The position numbers and the translations under genes are program-made. The notes under the pieces are model-generated. The model searched no databases and had not been told where the DNA came from. It saw only the letters and a program-made list of their open reading frames with translations. A stretch of DNA of 37,391 nucleotides from Euzebyaceae bacterium (GTDB taxonomy: Bacteria; Actinomycetota; Nitriliruptoria; Euzebyales; Egibacteraceae), in NCBI GenBank assembly GCA_013812395.1, contig JACCTL010000119.1, positions 1 to 37,391 on the forward strand, written 5' to 3'. Positions 9,516 to 19,456 of this stretch are shown here, piece after piece. The first letter of the stretch is position 1. Each line of letters begins with the position of its first letter.

Positions 9516-9717
9516 GCCCGGCCGAGGGCTGCGGCAGCCACCGCCAACGGACCGGGGCCGGTGATCTGCTATCTCCGGGGATGGGAAATCCCAGACGTGG
9601 GAGGCTAATTTAGCTCGTCAGGGGGATGTGCAGCAGGCCAATGGCGGGGCACAATGGTGTCTGCGACGCGACTGACGCATAGTCCGTCCTGCCCCCCCGG
9701 CACTGGACGTTCGTCGC

Positions 9718-9751
9718 AACGGGCCCTGGCTTCCCCCCGCCGGGGCCCGTT
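9718..9751. terminator. Terminator-like hairpin downstream of the VanW gene
   Basis: AACGGGCCC (9718-9726) pairs with GGGCCCGTT (9743-9751), then CTTATT on the + strand. Confidence 0.5.
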
Positions 9752-9764
9752 CTTATTCCGCGTG

Positions 9765-11570
9765 TCATTCATTGGTGTTGCGCGCGACGATGCGAGGCTG
9801 CGGCAGGTAGCGGGTGAACTCCTCCTCGGTCTCGATCTGGCCGTCCGGGAAGCGCAGCGTGCGGGTCACAACCACGTCGAAGCCCTGGCCCGCCTCCTGG
9901 ACGACCACCTCCTGGCCGCGGGGCAGGCTGTCGTTCTCCTGGTACTGCGTCTCGCCGGTCTGCAGGTTGCTGCGCGAGCCGGTGGTGGTGGACACCTCCA
10001 CCCATTTCTTGCCGTAGAAGGTGACCGTGATCGAGGTGTCTGAGTACGAGGTCTTCACCAGTATCCCGTGCGGTGAGGTGTTGGCCACCTTCATGTCGAC
10101 GGTGGGGAAGTTGAGGGTCGCCTCACGGCCCTCGGGGTAGCGGCTGATGTAGTAGGAGTGGGCCTTGTGGTCCACGATGTCGTAGCCGCCGAAGTAGGCG
10201 GCGTTGTACATCGTGGTGGTGAACTGGCTGACCCCGCCGCCGATTTGCTCCACATACTCCCCGTCGAGGATGGCGCCGCCACCAACGAACCCCTTGGCCG
10301 TCGTGCGGTCGCCCACATAGCCGTTGAGCGAGAAGGTCTCGCCGGGCTCGATCACGACTCCGTCGACGATGTCCGCCATGCGATGGATGTTGGTGACCCG
10401 GCTCTCACAGCACAGGTGGTAGGTGGTGAACGACGAGACCCGCCGGCGGATGTTCAGCGCCTCGGCCTCCGCCCGGGTGCGCCGCGGCTGGGTGATGTTG
10501 CCCGCCAGGACGGCGCTGCGGTCCCCGCGGCGCGATGCCACCCGCCACACCTGGCGAGCCGCCTTGGCGGCGTTGTAGGAGAAGCCGACCTGCCCGCCCA
10601 CCACGCGCACGCTGCGGTCGTTGACCACGAAGGAGGCACTATCCGGTTCGGACGCGAAACGCTGGATTGTGCGGCGGCCGATGGCGTCGCGGACCGCTCT
10701 GGGCTCCACGGCAATCGTGATCGCGGCGTCCTTACCACCACCACTAATCCGCGCGGCGAGCGCGTCGCCGATCTGGGCTCGCGTCAGCCTTGCGGTGACG
10801 CCGTTGCGTCGCAGCGTCACCGGCGCTGACACGGCGCGACGCGCTTGGCGAACCGCTCGGCGCACATCGGCTGCGGTGGTCCGCGGCGGCAGCGGTTCGG
10901 TCTCCACGCGCAGCACCCCGCCGTCGCCGGCCAGCAGGCGTTCCCGGGCTGCCGCCATCAGCGGTTGCTGTAGGACCCGGGCTCCTGAGCGCGGCTGGAC
11001 ACCGCGGACACGTGCCCCATTGATGAGCACGCGGCCCTCGCGCGGCGGCAGCTTGAGCCGCTCGGCCACCCGCTTGGCCCAGGCCTCCAAGGGTTCATCG
11101 CGGACCTGCTCGACAGGGGGTACCGCGATCGTGGCGCTGAAAGCGGCCAGGTGGTCGCGCAGTGCAAGGAGCGGATCGGACTGGCGACCGCGCTGCAGCG
11201 CGGCGGCGACCGTCGCGTCGACGTCCAGGGAGTAACCAAGGTCAGCCGCCTCGCCGGTTACCGGCCCGGTACTACCGGCCGTACGACCCGCCGACCCGCG
11301 CACCGCCCGCACGGTGGCGGCGCCCTTGATCTCGGCATGGCGCCGCAGCGCCGCCCGAGCCCCTGCCTCTGACTGGCCGCCGAGGCCGACCCCGTCCACG
11401 TTTACCCCGGGCAGCACGCCGCTGCGCGCCGCGCGCAAGCCCAGCAAGCCCCCAGCCACCACCACCACAGCGGCGACCAGGACGATGAGCACGGTGCGCA
11501 CGCGTCGCAGCCCGCGCCTGGGTGGAGACGGGGAAGCGGTGCGGCTTGGCGGCGTTGCCGATTTGACCAT
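9765..11570 (-). CDS. VanW family protein with N-terminal TM and peptidoglycan-binding-like region
   Basis: FTTYHLCCESRVTNIHRMADIVDGVVIEPGETFSLNGYVGDRTTAKGFVGGGAILDGEYVEQIGGGVSQFTTTMYNAAYFGG is the VanW signature. Confidence 0.92.
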   Translation of the reverse strand: MVKSATPPSRTASPSPPRRGLRRVRTVLIVLVAAVVVVAGGLLGLRAARSGVLPGVNVDGVGLGGQSEAGARAALRRHAEIKGAATVRAVRGSAGRTAGSTGPVTGEAADLGYSLDVDATVAAALQRGRQSDPLLALRDHLAAFSATIAVPPVEQVRDEPLEAWAKRVAERLKLPPREGRVLINGARVRGVQPRSGARVLQQPLMAAARERLLAGDGGVLRVETEPLPPRTTAADVRRAVRQARRAVSAPVTLRRNGVTARLTRAQIGDALAARISGGGKDAAITIAVEPRAVRDAIGRRTIQRFASEPDSASFVVNDRSVRVVGGQVGFSYNAAKAARQVWRVASRRGDRSAVLAGNITQPRRTRAEAEALNIRRRVSSFTTYHLCCESRVTNIHRMADIVDGVVIEPGETFSLNGYVGDRTTAKGFVGGGAILDGEYVEQIGGGVSQFTTTMYNAAYFGGYDIVDHKAHSYYISRYPEGREATLNFPTVDMKVANTSPHGILVKTSYSDTSITVTFYGKKWVEVSTTTGSRSNLQTGETQYQENDSLPRGQEVVVQEAGQGFDVVVTRTLRFPDGQIETEEEFTRYLPQPRIVARNTNE

Positions 11571-11820
11571 GAGTCGGCCAGCAGCCTAGCAGCCGCTTGC
11601 GCCGGTTCCCGGCTCGGGTTCCCTGCGGGAGCGGCTGACCGGCTCGTGGCGGCGTATGCGACGCCCGCTCCCGTGTTCACCGCCACCCGCCGTGGTGTTG
11701 TCCGCTATGCCCCAAGCTTTGACCCGGCTGAAGCGGGTAACTAGTCTGTGCGACCAATCCCCCGACCTCGTTATCGCCACCTCCCCCGCCCTGGGAGCGG
11801 CGATGTGTTCATGGAGCCGT

Positions 11821-13047
11821 ATGCCCGCCCCGCAACGCCCACGTCAACACGTCGTCGTCCTCGTCATCCTCGCCGCCACCATCGCGGCCGTCCTGCCGGC
11901 AACGGCGGACGCGCTACTACCGGAGGAAGAGCGGCTGGCCGACATCAGGGCAAGGATCGCCACGGTCCGCGAGGAAATCTCGGCGGCCAAGGTCACGAAT
12001 CGACGCGATGCGGTGTCCTACGCCAACGCGCAGCGCCAGCTGGCGGTCGTCATGGACGCGCTTGCGGCCGCCGAACAGGCGGTGCAGCGCCAAAAGGCCG
12101 TCGTCGACGAGGCCCAGGTGCGTCTGGCCGCGCTGCAGGCACGCGAGGCACAGCAGCGTCAGGTCATGGCCGGCCGTGCGGTGACGCTGTACAAGCGAGG
12201 CGGGATGGACTCGCTGACCACGGTCCTGGGCTCCGACAGCACCACCGATGCGCTACGCCGCTCCGCTTACGTCGACGCGGTCAACCGTGCCGATACGCGG
12301 TCAGTGCAGAAGGTGACGTCCACCCAGACGGCGGTGGACGCCCAGCGCGCGCAGCTTCGCATTGAGCAAGGCTCGCTCGAGCGGGTCGTCGCCGAACAAC
12401 GCCAGGTGGCTGCCGAGGCCGAGGATGTCCGCGACGACCGGGCAGCGGCCCTGGCCGCGAGCAGCAGCCGGGTCAACACCCTGCAGACCCGCGAGACGCA
12501 CCTGGAGTCCGAGAGCCGTCGGGTCGCCGCGCTGGCGCGCCGCGCTGAGCGCCTGGCCGCGGCCAGCCGCGCGCGACAGGCGGCGACGAGTACCGCCACC
12601 TCTGGCGCCTCGACCAGCACGTCGACCGATGCCACCACCGCAGCGACCGACACCACTGCCGCCTCCACCGACGTCGGAGCGGGCGGTTGGACCTGGCCGG
12701 CCGGCGGCACCGTCACCAGTGAGTTCGGCTACCGCTGGGGACGGCTGCACGCGGGGCTTGACATCGGCGCGCCGGAGGGATCGCCGATCTGGGCCGCCCG
12801 GTCGGGCACCGTGACCTATGCCGGCGCCATGGGCGGCTACGGCAACATTGTGTTGCTCGACCACGGTGGTGGCCTTTCCACCGCCTACGCGCACCAAAGC
12901 GCCATCCTGGTCGGCGTGGGCGCCAGCGTGTCGACCGGCGAGCAGATCGGCCAGGTGGGCTCGACTGGCAACTCCACCGGTCCGCACCTGCACTTCGAGA
13001 CGCGGATCGGCGGGACTCCCCAGAACCCCCGCAACTACCTGCCGTAG
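11821..13047 (+). CDS. Secreted coiled-coil M23 family peptidase (EnvC-like)
   Basis: Signal peptide MPAPQRPRQHVVVLVILAATIAAVLPATADA, coiled coil, C-term GYRWGRLHAGLDIGAPEGSPIWAARSGTV...GNSTGPHLHFETRIGG. Start internal to ORF 11656-13047. Confidence 0.9.
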   Translation: MPAPQRPRQHVVVLVILAATIAAVLPATADALLPEEERLADIRARIATVREEISAAKVTNRRDAVSYANAQRQLAVVMDALAAAEQAVQRQKAVVDEAQVRLAALQAREAQQRQVMAGRAVTLYKRGGMDSLTTVLGSDSTTDALRRSAYVDAVNRADTRSVQKVTSTQTAVDAQRAQLRIEQGSLERVVAEQRQVAAEAEDVRDDRAAALAASSSRVNTLQTRETHLESESRRVAALARRAERLAAASRARQAATSTATSGASTSTSTDATTAATDTTAASTDVGAGGWTWPAGGTVTSEFGYRWGRLHAGLDIGAPEGSPIWAARSGTVTYAGAMGGYGNIVLLDHGGGLSTAYAHQSAILVGVGASVSTGEQIGQVGSTGNSTGPHLHFETRIGGTPQNPRNYLP

Positions 13048-13050
13048 CAC

Positions 13051-13070
13051 GCCCCGCGCTGTTTCGGGGC
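13051..13070. terminator. Terminator between convergent M23 and LCP genes
   Basis: GCCCCG-cgctgttt-CGGGGC in a 53-nt convergent gap. Confidence 0.5.
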
Positions 13071-13100
13071 TCCCCGGTTTATGGGCGGGCTGGGGCAAAG

Positions 13101-14348
13101 TCAGCAGTCGGCCGGCGGTGGGCCCGAGCCGTTGTAGCGGGTTTCGGCAATCAGCTCGATGCCGTCGACCTGTGACGGGCCCGACGCGGCCCGCTTTCGC
13201 TCCAGCACCGAGCCGTTGCGGAACGACCGGAAGATGCGCTCGGCCTCGGCCTCGTTGGGCACGATCACAGCGGCGCCGCCGATGACGCTGTCGGTTCCCG
13301 GCACCGCAAAGGACCGCAGGCGCGACCCGCCCAGGCTGCGACCCGCCCAGGCCAGCTTGCCGAGATCCACCAGGCCCAACCCACGGTCGGCCGTCAACGC
13401 GGCACCGGCTGCGTTGGCCGTGCGGAACAGCCGCAACGGGTTGAGCAGGGTGCTTGGCTGCGCAGCCTCCTTGGCCAGCTCCTTGACGAAGCGCTGCTGA
13501 CGCGCGATGCGTCCGAGGTCGTTGTCGACCTTGCGCACCCTGACAAAACCCAAAGCTTGACGACCGTTGAGCGTCACACAGCCGGCGGGCAGGTCGATGT
13601 GGGCGTCGCGGTCGGACAGCGGCTCGTCGAGAAAGACGCTGACGCCACCCACCGCGTTCACGATCTGGGCAAACCCCAGAAAGTCGACCTCCATGTAGTG
13701 GGAGACCGGGATGCCGGAAAGCTCGGTCACCGTGTCAACCAGGCAGGACGGTCCGCCACGCGCGTAGGCGACGTTGATCCTGCCCTGGCTACCGTCGCAA
13801 CGGGTCACGAACAGGTCACGGGGAAACGACAGCATTGCTGCGCGGTTGCCCTGGACTTGCAGCAGCAGGATGGTGTCGGTGCGAAGCCCGTCGGCCGAGC
13901 CGGTGCCCAGGCGCCGCCGTTGCTGCTCGTTGAGCTGCTCGCGGCTGTCGGAGCCGACGATCAGCACGTTCATCCGGCCACCCGCGTCCTGCAGGCCCTT
14001 GACGTCGACCCGCGACATCCGCGCCGCCGCGGTCGTCGCGGCCGCCACACCCATCAGGACCACGACGAGGCCGACGACGAGCAGGATCAGCAGCAACCGG
14101 CTGCCGAGGCCCCTCCTGCGTCCCCGAGCGGCTGGCGAGAACCCGTGATCGTCGTCGGGCCCACGGGGGACGCTCGCGCCGGCAGCCCGGGCGCCGGCAG
14201 GCCGCGCCCTGGCGGCCTGGGCCCCGGCGGGCTGGGCGCCGGCATCTTGCGCGCCGCTCCCGCCGCTGCGGCGTTCATTGCTGACAGCCGACTTGCCGCC
14301 ACTGCCACCGCGCTGCGGCGGTCCGAAGCCCTCGTCTAGATCCGACAC
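13101..14348 (-). CDS. LytR-CpsA-Psr (LCP) family protein
   Basis: TM segment, MNVLIVGSDSREQL...RTDTILLLQVQGNRAAMLSFPRDLFV...INVAYARGG...VDFLGFAQIVNAVGGVSVFL. GTG start at 14348 preferred over the ORF start at 14564. Confidence 0.9.
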   Translation of the reverse strand: MSDLDEGFGPPQRGGSGGKSAVSNERRSGGSGAQDAGAQPAGAQAARARPAGARAAGASVPRGPDDDHGFSPAARGRRRGLGSRLLLILLVVGLVVVLMGVAAATTAAARMSRVDVKGLQDAGGRMNVLIVGSDSREQLNEQQRRRLGTGSADGLRTDTILLLQVQGNRAAMLSFPRDLFVTRCDGSQGRINVAYARGGPSCLVDTVTELSGIPVSHYMEVDFLGFAQIVNAVGGVSVFLDEPLSDRDAHIDLPAGCVTLNGRQALGFVRVRKVDNDLGRIARQQRFVKELAKEAAQPSTLLNPLRLFRTANAAGAALTADRGLGLVDLGKLAWAGRSLGGSRLRSFAVPGTDSVIGGAAVIVPNEAEAERIFRSFRNGSVLERKRAASGPSQVDGIELIAETRYNGSGPPPADC

Positions 14349-14460
14349 GACGCCTTCCTCACCGCTGGTGTCGACATCACGGTGCCACAGCGGGCGCCGC
14401 GCGCACGTGAACCGTCGGACGGGCGACGCGTCGCCCCTGAACGGACGAGCGGGTCGTCGC

Positions 14461-16023
14461 TCAGGCCGGCGGTTCGCCCCAGCCGCCCCCACCGGGGGTC
14501 TCGATGCGGACCCGGTCGCCGCGCCGCAGCGGCCAGGTCCCTTTGGACCCCAGCGCCTCGGCATCGGGCTCCCCGCGGTGGATCAGCCAGTTGCGGCCGG
14601 GGTGACCGTCGCGGCCGCCGGCCAGACCCCACGGCCCGCGCAGGCGGCGCTCGCTTTGCAGCGTCAGCGTGGCATCGGCCAGGGCTTCGATCTCGCGCAC
14701 CACACCCTCGCCGCCGGGGTGGCGCCCAGCCCCCGCGGAGCCGTCACGCAGCTCGGCACGCCAGACTCGCAGGGGATAGGCCAGCTCCATGGCCTCGGCG
14801 GGGGTGTTGCGGGTGTTGGTCATCCCGGTGTGGACCCCGGACATCCCCGCCCGGGCGGGCGTGCCGCCCTCGCCGCCCGCGATCGTCTCGTAGTAGCTGA
14901 AGGCGTCGTCGCCCCCGCTGCCGATCAGCACGTTGTTCATGGTGCCCTGGCTCGCGGCGGGCACGCGGTCGGGCAGCGCCTGGGCGAAGGCCGCCAGCAG
15001 CACGTCGACGATGCGTTGACTGGTTTCGACGTTGCCCGCCGCGACCGGAGCCGGGGCGACGGCGTGCACGATGCTGCCGCGCGGCGCAAGCACGGCGCAT
15101 GCGCGGTAGCAACCCGCGTTGGGAGGCGCCGAGGGGTCGGTGAGCATGCGGAACACGAACCAGGTGCTGGAGATCGTGACCGCCAGCACCGCGTTGAGGT
15201 TGACAGGGATCTGTGCGTCGCTGCCCTTGAAGTCCACGCGCACGCACTCGCCGTCGATGGTCACCTTGGCGCGGATCGTGACGCCGTCGCCGACCTCCAA
15301 GGCGTCCTCCGCCGTCCAGGTACCGTCGGGCATCTCGGCCACCGCCGCGCGCACCCGCCGATCGCTGTAGTCACAGACAGCCGTCATGGCCTCTTGCAGG
15401 CTGTCCGTGCCGCCGCGGGCGGCGAGCTCGCGCAACCGCCGGGCGCCAACATGGTTGGCGGCGAACTGGGCTCGCAGGTCGCCGCGGCGCTCGCCGGGCG
15501 TCCGCGAGTTGGCGGCGACCAGCGCCAGCACGTCCTCGCGGACGCCGTGCGCATCGGCCACGACGGTCGGTGGGATGCGCAGGCCCTCCATGGCGATGTC
15601 GGTGGCCGTGGCCGGCATCGACCCCGGAGCCGCACCCCCAACGTCGGCGTGATGCGCTCGGTTGGCGACGTAGCCGAGCAGCCGGCCGTCGTCGTCGCCG
15701 ACCGCGGCCACCAGGGTCAGGTCCGGCAGATGCGTGCCGCCCGCGTACGGATCGTTGGCCAGCACCTGCGTCTCCGGCGGCAGGCGGCCGTCCATCGCGT
15801 CGAGGGCCGCCTCGACGCTGGCGGGCATCGAGCCGAGGTGCACCGGGATGTGCTCGGCCTGGGCGACCATCTGCCCGTCCGGGTCGAACACCGCCGCCGA
15901 GCAGTCGGCACGCTCCTTGATGTTGGGCGAGTAGGCCGCGCGCCGCAACGCCACGCCCATCTCCTCGGCCACGCCGGCCAGCGCATGACGGGCGACTTCC
16001 ATGGCCACAGGGTCCAGGGTCAA
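14461..16023 (-). CDS. Hydantoinase B / oxoprolinase family protein
   Basis: MTLDPVAMEVARHALAGVAEEMGVALRRAAYSPNIKERADCSAAVFDPDGQMVAQAEHIPVHLGSMP. Confidence 0.93.
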   Translation of the reverse strand: MTLDPVAMEVARHALAGVAEEMGVALRRAAYSPNIKERADCSAAVFDPDGQMVAQAEHIPVHLGSMPASVEAALDAMDGRLPPETQVLANDPYAGGTHLPDLTLVAAVGDDDGRLLGYVANRAHHADVGGAAPGSMPATATDIAMEGLRIPPTVVADAHGVREDVLALVAANSRTPGERRGDLRAQFAANHVGARRLRELAARGGTDSLQEAMTAVCDYSDRRVRAAVAEMPDGTWTAEDALEVGDGVTIRAKVTIDGECVRVDFKGSDAQIPVNLNAVLAVTISSTWFVFRMLTDPSAPPNAGCYRACAVLAPRGSIVHAVAPAPVAAGNVETSQRIVDVLLAAFAQALPDRVPAASQGTMNNVLIGSGGDDAFSYYETIAGGEGGTPARAGMSGVHTGMTNTRNTPAEAMELAYPLRVWRAELRDGSAGAGRHPGGEGVVREIEALADATLTLQSERRLRGPWGLAGGRDGHPGRNWLIHRGEPDAEALGSKGTWPLRRGDRVRIETPGGGGWGEPPA

Positions 16024-17993
16024 TGTGCACCGCCGTGCAGCACGAGGTTGCCGGCCGCGTCGACCTCGGCGACGTCGTCGGGTCCGAGCAACGTGGTGCT
16101 GTCGGGCTGTTCCACCAGCGCGGGACCGGTCAGGCGCTCACCGGCGGACAGGCCGGCGCGGTCGACCACGCGGGCGTCGACCTGTTCACCGCCGACGCCA
16201 ATGCGGCGCCGGCGCTCCGGCTGTGCCTCGCCCTGGTCCCAGTCGCGCGGAGCCTCCGGCAGGACAGGGTCACCCTCCACCACGACTCGCAACGTCACCA
16301 CCTCCACGGTCTCGTCGGGCATGGAGTAGCCGTAGGCCTCGCGGTGCGCCTCGTCGAGCAGCGCGGCGATGTCCGCGCCTGGGTTCAGGTCCAAGCGCAG
16401 CTCGTGGGATTGGCCGAGGTAGCGGCAGTCGACCAGCCGCCGCGCCCGCCCTTGCACGTGGGTCTTGGCCTCCTGTGCCAGTTCGTCGTAGACCCCGTCG
16501 AGGTCAGGTGGCCGGCCGTCGCGTGTCCAGCAGGCCATGACGGTGCGCGAGGCCTCGTGGCGCGGCGGCGCCAGCAGCAGGCCCAGCGCGGACAGGACAC
16601 CCGGCGCCGGCGGCACCAGCGCGGCAGTGCAGCCGAGCTCACTGGCGAGTGCCGCGGCGTGCAGGGGCCCCGCCCCTCCGTAGGCCACCAGCACCAGCCC
16701 GGCCGGGTCGACGCCCCGCTCGGTGCTCACCTTGCGCAGGGCCCGCGCCATGGTGGCGCGCACCACGGTGAGCACCCCTTCGGCGGCGGTCAGCGGGTCG
16801 TCGAAGCCCTCCAAGGTCTCCAGGGAGGCCACGGCGGCGGCGCGGTCGAGGGTGACCGCGGCGCCGCTGCCCAGCGCCCGGCCGTCGCCGAGATGGCCGA
16901 GGGCGGCATGCGCGTCGGTGACGGTCGGCTTCGTGCCACCGAACCCATAGCACGCAGGGCCGGGCCGGGCGCCCGCAGATCCAGGCCCTACCCGCAGGGC
17001 TCCGCCGGCGTCCACCCACGCCAGGGAGCCGCCGCCCGCGCCGACGCTATGGACCGCGACCGCTGGCGTGCGAAACGGCAGGCCCGCGATGGTGGCCTCG
17101 ACGGCGATCTCAGGTCGGCCGTGGCGCACCAGGCAGGTGTCGGTGGAGGTGCCGCCCATGTCGAAGGCGACAGCGTCACGATGGCCTGCCGCGGCGGCGA
17201 CCGCGGCGGCCGCCACCACCCCGGCCGCGGGGCCGGACAGCAAGGTGTGCACGGGGAACTCAGCGACGGTGGCCAGGTCGGCCACGCCACCGCCGGATGT
17301 CATGACGGTGACCTCGGTGCCTGGCAGCCGGTCGCGCAGCCCCGAAAGATACCGGCGCATCACCGGAGCAACGGCCGCGTTGAGCACGCAGGTGGAGGCT
17401 CGCTCGTACTCGCGCAACTCCGGCAGTAGCGCGCTGGAACGGGTGATCGGCACGTCCAGGCGCTTGGCCAGCGCCGCGCACAGCCGCTGTTCGTGTTCTG
17501 GGCCGGCATAGGCAAACAGCAGGCTGACCGCCACCGACTCGGGTTGCAGCGCGGCCACTGCCGCGACCAGACGGTCCACCTCGTCGTCGCTCAGCGCCAC
17601 CACCGCGCTGCCGTCGCCGGCGGTGCGCTCGACGACGGTCACCACGTGCTCACGATCGACCAGCGGCGCGGGCCGGACCACTGCCAGGTCGTACAACGAC
17701 GGCCGGTCCTGACGGGCGATCGTCAGCACGTCGCGAAACCCGTCGGTGGTTACCAGGACCGTCGTGGCGACGTTGCGTTCCAGCACGGCGTTGGTCGCGG
17801 TGGTGGTGCCGTGGGCGACTGTGGGCACGTCGGCGTCGGAGGCCGCGCGCAGCCCTTGCGCCAGCCCCTCGCCCTGGTCGTCCGGCGTGGTGGGCACTTT
17901 CACCGCCCGCAGGCGCCCGCCCCCGGTCACGACGACATCGGTGAAGGTGCCGCCGACATCGATGCCGGCGGCCGAACGACGGGAAGTCGGCAT
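16020..17993 (-). CDS. Hydantoinase A / oxoprolinase family protein
   Basis: AAGIDVGGTFTDVVV...VAHGTTTATNAVLER...AFDMGGTSTDTCLV; 4-nt ATGA overlap with the hydantoinase B gene. Confidence 0.94.
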   Translation of the reverse strand: MPTSRRSAAGIDVGGTFTDVVVTGGGRLRAVKVPTTPDDQGEGLAQGLRAASDADVPTVAHGTTTATNAVLERNVATTVLVTTDGFRDVLTIARQDRPSLYDLAVVRPAPLVDREHVVTVVERTAGDGSAVVALSDDEVDRLVAAVAALQPESVAVSLLFAYAGPEHEQRLCAALAKRLDVPITRSSALLPELREYERASTCVLNAAVAPVMRRYLSGLRDRLPGTEVTVMTSGGGVADLATVAEFPVHTLLSGPAAGVVAAAAVAAAAGHRDAVAFDMGGTSTDTCLVRHGRPEIAVEATIAGLPFRTPAVAVHSVGAGGGSLAWVDAGGALRVGPGSAGARPGPACYGFGGTKPTVTDAHAALGHLGDGRALGSGAAVTLDRAAAVASLETLEGFDDPLTAAEGVLTVVRATMARALRKVSTERGVDPAGLVLVAYGGAGPLHAAALASELGCTAALVPPAPGVLSALGLLLAPPRHEASRTVMACWTRDGRPPDLDGVYDELAQEAKTHVQGRARRLVDCRYLGQSHELRLDLNPGADIAALLDEAHREAYGYSMPDETVEVVTLRVVVEGDPVLPEAPRDWDQGEAQPERRRRIGVGGEQVDARVVDRAGLSAGERLTGPALVEQPDSTTLLGPDDVAEVDAAGNLVLHGGAH

Positions 17994-18098
17994 GGCCGCG
18001 AGCCTAGCGATGGGGCGGTTTCCGCCGCCAAGGGCTGCGGGTACATATGAACAGACGGTAACGAAGCAGCGAGACGGTCGACGGGGGAGAGGGTCCGC

Positions 18099-18389
18099 GT
18101 GGAATTCGATGTGGGTTTGGGGGCGGCGGCATTAGTGGTCGGATTCCCACTGCTGCTGCTCGGGTTCATCGGGTTCATGGGGCGGCTGGAGACGTGGATG
18201 CTCTTGCCCGCCGAGCGTGCCGCCGCCGTCGTGGAACTGCTCGAGCAAGTCGACGAGGCCGACGACCTGGAGCGCGCAGTCACCTCGATGATGGCGGGTG
18301 TTGCGCCGGCACAGGCCGTGCGCCGCCGCCGCCGCGATGCGTTGCGGTCGGCCCGTAGGCGCCGCAGCGCGACCGCGACCGCCGACTGA
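18099..18389 (+). CDS. Small hypothetical membrane protein
   Basis: 96 aa with one N-terminal hydrophobic segment and a basic C-terminus. Confidence 0.6.
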   Translation: MEFDVGLGAAALVVGFPLLLLGFIGFMGRLETWMLLPAERAAAVVELLEQVDEADDLERAVTSMMAGVAPAQAVRRRRRDALRSARRRRSATATAD

Positions 18390-18491
18390 CCCGTGAGCAG
18401 GTGAACAAGCCGCAGTGCCCCCACCAGAGCACTAGGCCAAAGCGAGCAGGCCGGGACCTACACTCGGCGTCCCCTCGACAGGAGTGCCGAC

Positions 18492-19427
18492 GTGCCCGTC
18501 CCGGCTGAGCTGGCCTGGCCGATCCTCGAGCGCATCCGCCTGGTGGGCGACCTCGCGATCTCACCCCATGGCATCTCAATCGCCGCCGGCGTCCTCATCG
18601 GCGCCCAACTGATGTTGCACCGTGCCCTGCGTCGCGGGGTCGCCCGTCGCGAGGTTCCAGACATCGAAGCCATCGTGCAGTCCTTGATCACCCGCACGAT
18701 CGTGGGCGGGATCCTTGGGGCGCGCTTCTTCTTCGTCGTCACCCACCTGGACCTGTTCGCAGATCCTCTCAGCTGGCTGCGGGTGTGGGAGGGCGGGCTG
18801 AGCCTGCTGGGCGGCATCACCGGCGCCGTGCTGGCCAACGTGCCCTTCGCGCTGCGTCGCCGCTTGTCGGTGCCACTGCTGCTGGACTCCGTGGCCCCTG
18901 GTCTGGCGCTGGGCATCTTCATCGGCCGCATCGGCGACCTGGTCATCGGCGAGCACCTCGGCGCGCCGACCAGCTTCGTGCTCGGCTGGCGCTGCAGCGG
19001 CGCGTACGGGGATCCGGCCGCGCCGTACCCGTTCCCGGGCGTTGGACCCACCACGGTGCAGGGCTGCTACGACGTGGCCCTCCACCAGACGGCGCTGTAC
19101 GACTTCTTGGCCGGTGGTGTCGTCCTGGCGATCCTGATACTGCTCGAGCGCCGCCCCCGCTTCGACGGCTTCTTCCTGGTGGCCTTCGCCGTGCTCTACG
19201 GCGGCGGGCGCTTCCTCAGCGACTTTGCGCGAGCCGCGGACAGGGATCTGATCGGCCCGCTGACCGGCAGTCAGGTCGGGGCTCTGTGCGCCATCGTTGC
19301 GGCGCTCATCTGGGTCGCGGTGCGGCGTCCCGGCCGCCGGCGGCCCTATGCCTGGCTGCCGCCAGATTTTCGGCATCCCTGGGATTCTGAACAGACCGTA
19401 ACGGAGACAGACGACATCCAGGCGTAG
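18492..19427 (+). CDS. lgt: Prolipoprotein diacylglyceryl transferase
   Basis: ISPHGISIAAGVLIGAQL...GGILGARFFFV...WEGGLSLLGGITGA...GIFIGRIGDLVIGEHLGAPT. Confidence 0.92.
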   Translation: MPVPAELAWPILERIRLVGDLAISPHGISIAAGVLIGAQLMLHRALRRGVARREVPDIEAIVQSLITRTIVGGILGARFFFVVTHLDLFADPLSWLRVWEGGLSLLGGITGAVLANVPFALRRRLSVPLLLDSVAPGLALGIFIGRIGDLVIGEHLGAPTSFVLGWRCSGAYGDPAAPYPFPGVGPTTVQGCYDVALHQTALYDFLAGGVVLAILILLERRPRFDGFFLVAFAVLYGGGRFLSDFARAADRDLIGPLTGSQVGALCAIVAALIWVAVRRPGRRRPYAWLPPDFRHPWDSEQTVTETDDIQA

Positions 19428-19456
19428 GCTGTTCGGCCGAGTGGTCCGGAGGTATC

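Noticed and set aside
14161-14260. GAQ/PAGARAAGA-type degenerate repeat in the LCP protein N-terminus
   Set aside because: Looks like an ordinary low-complexity Ala/Gly/Pro cytoplasmic linker; repeat too degenerate to call a structured element.
14278-16329. 683-aa + strand ORF opposite the hydantoinase genes
   Set aside because: Composition is that of an antisense shadow; the minus strand encodes clear HyuB/HyuA.
16023-17429. 468-aa + strand ORF opposite hyuA
   Set aside because: Shadow ORF (HVxG/R-rich, no domain-like pattern) of a well-supported gene.
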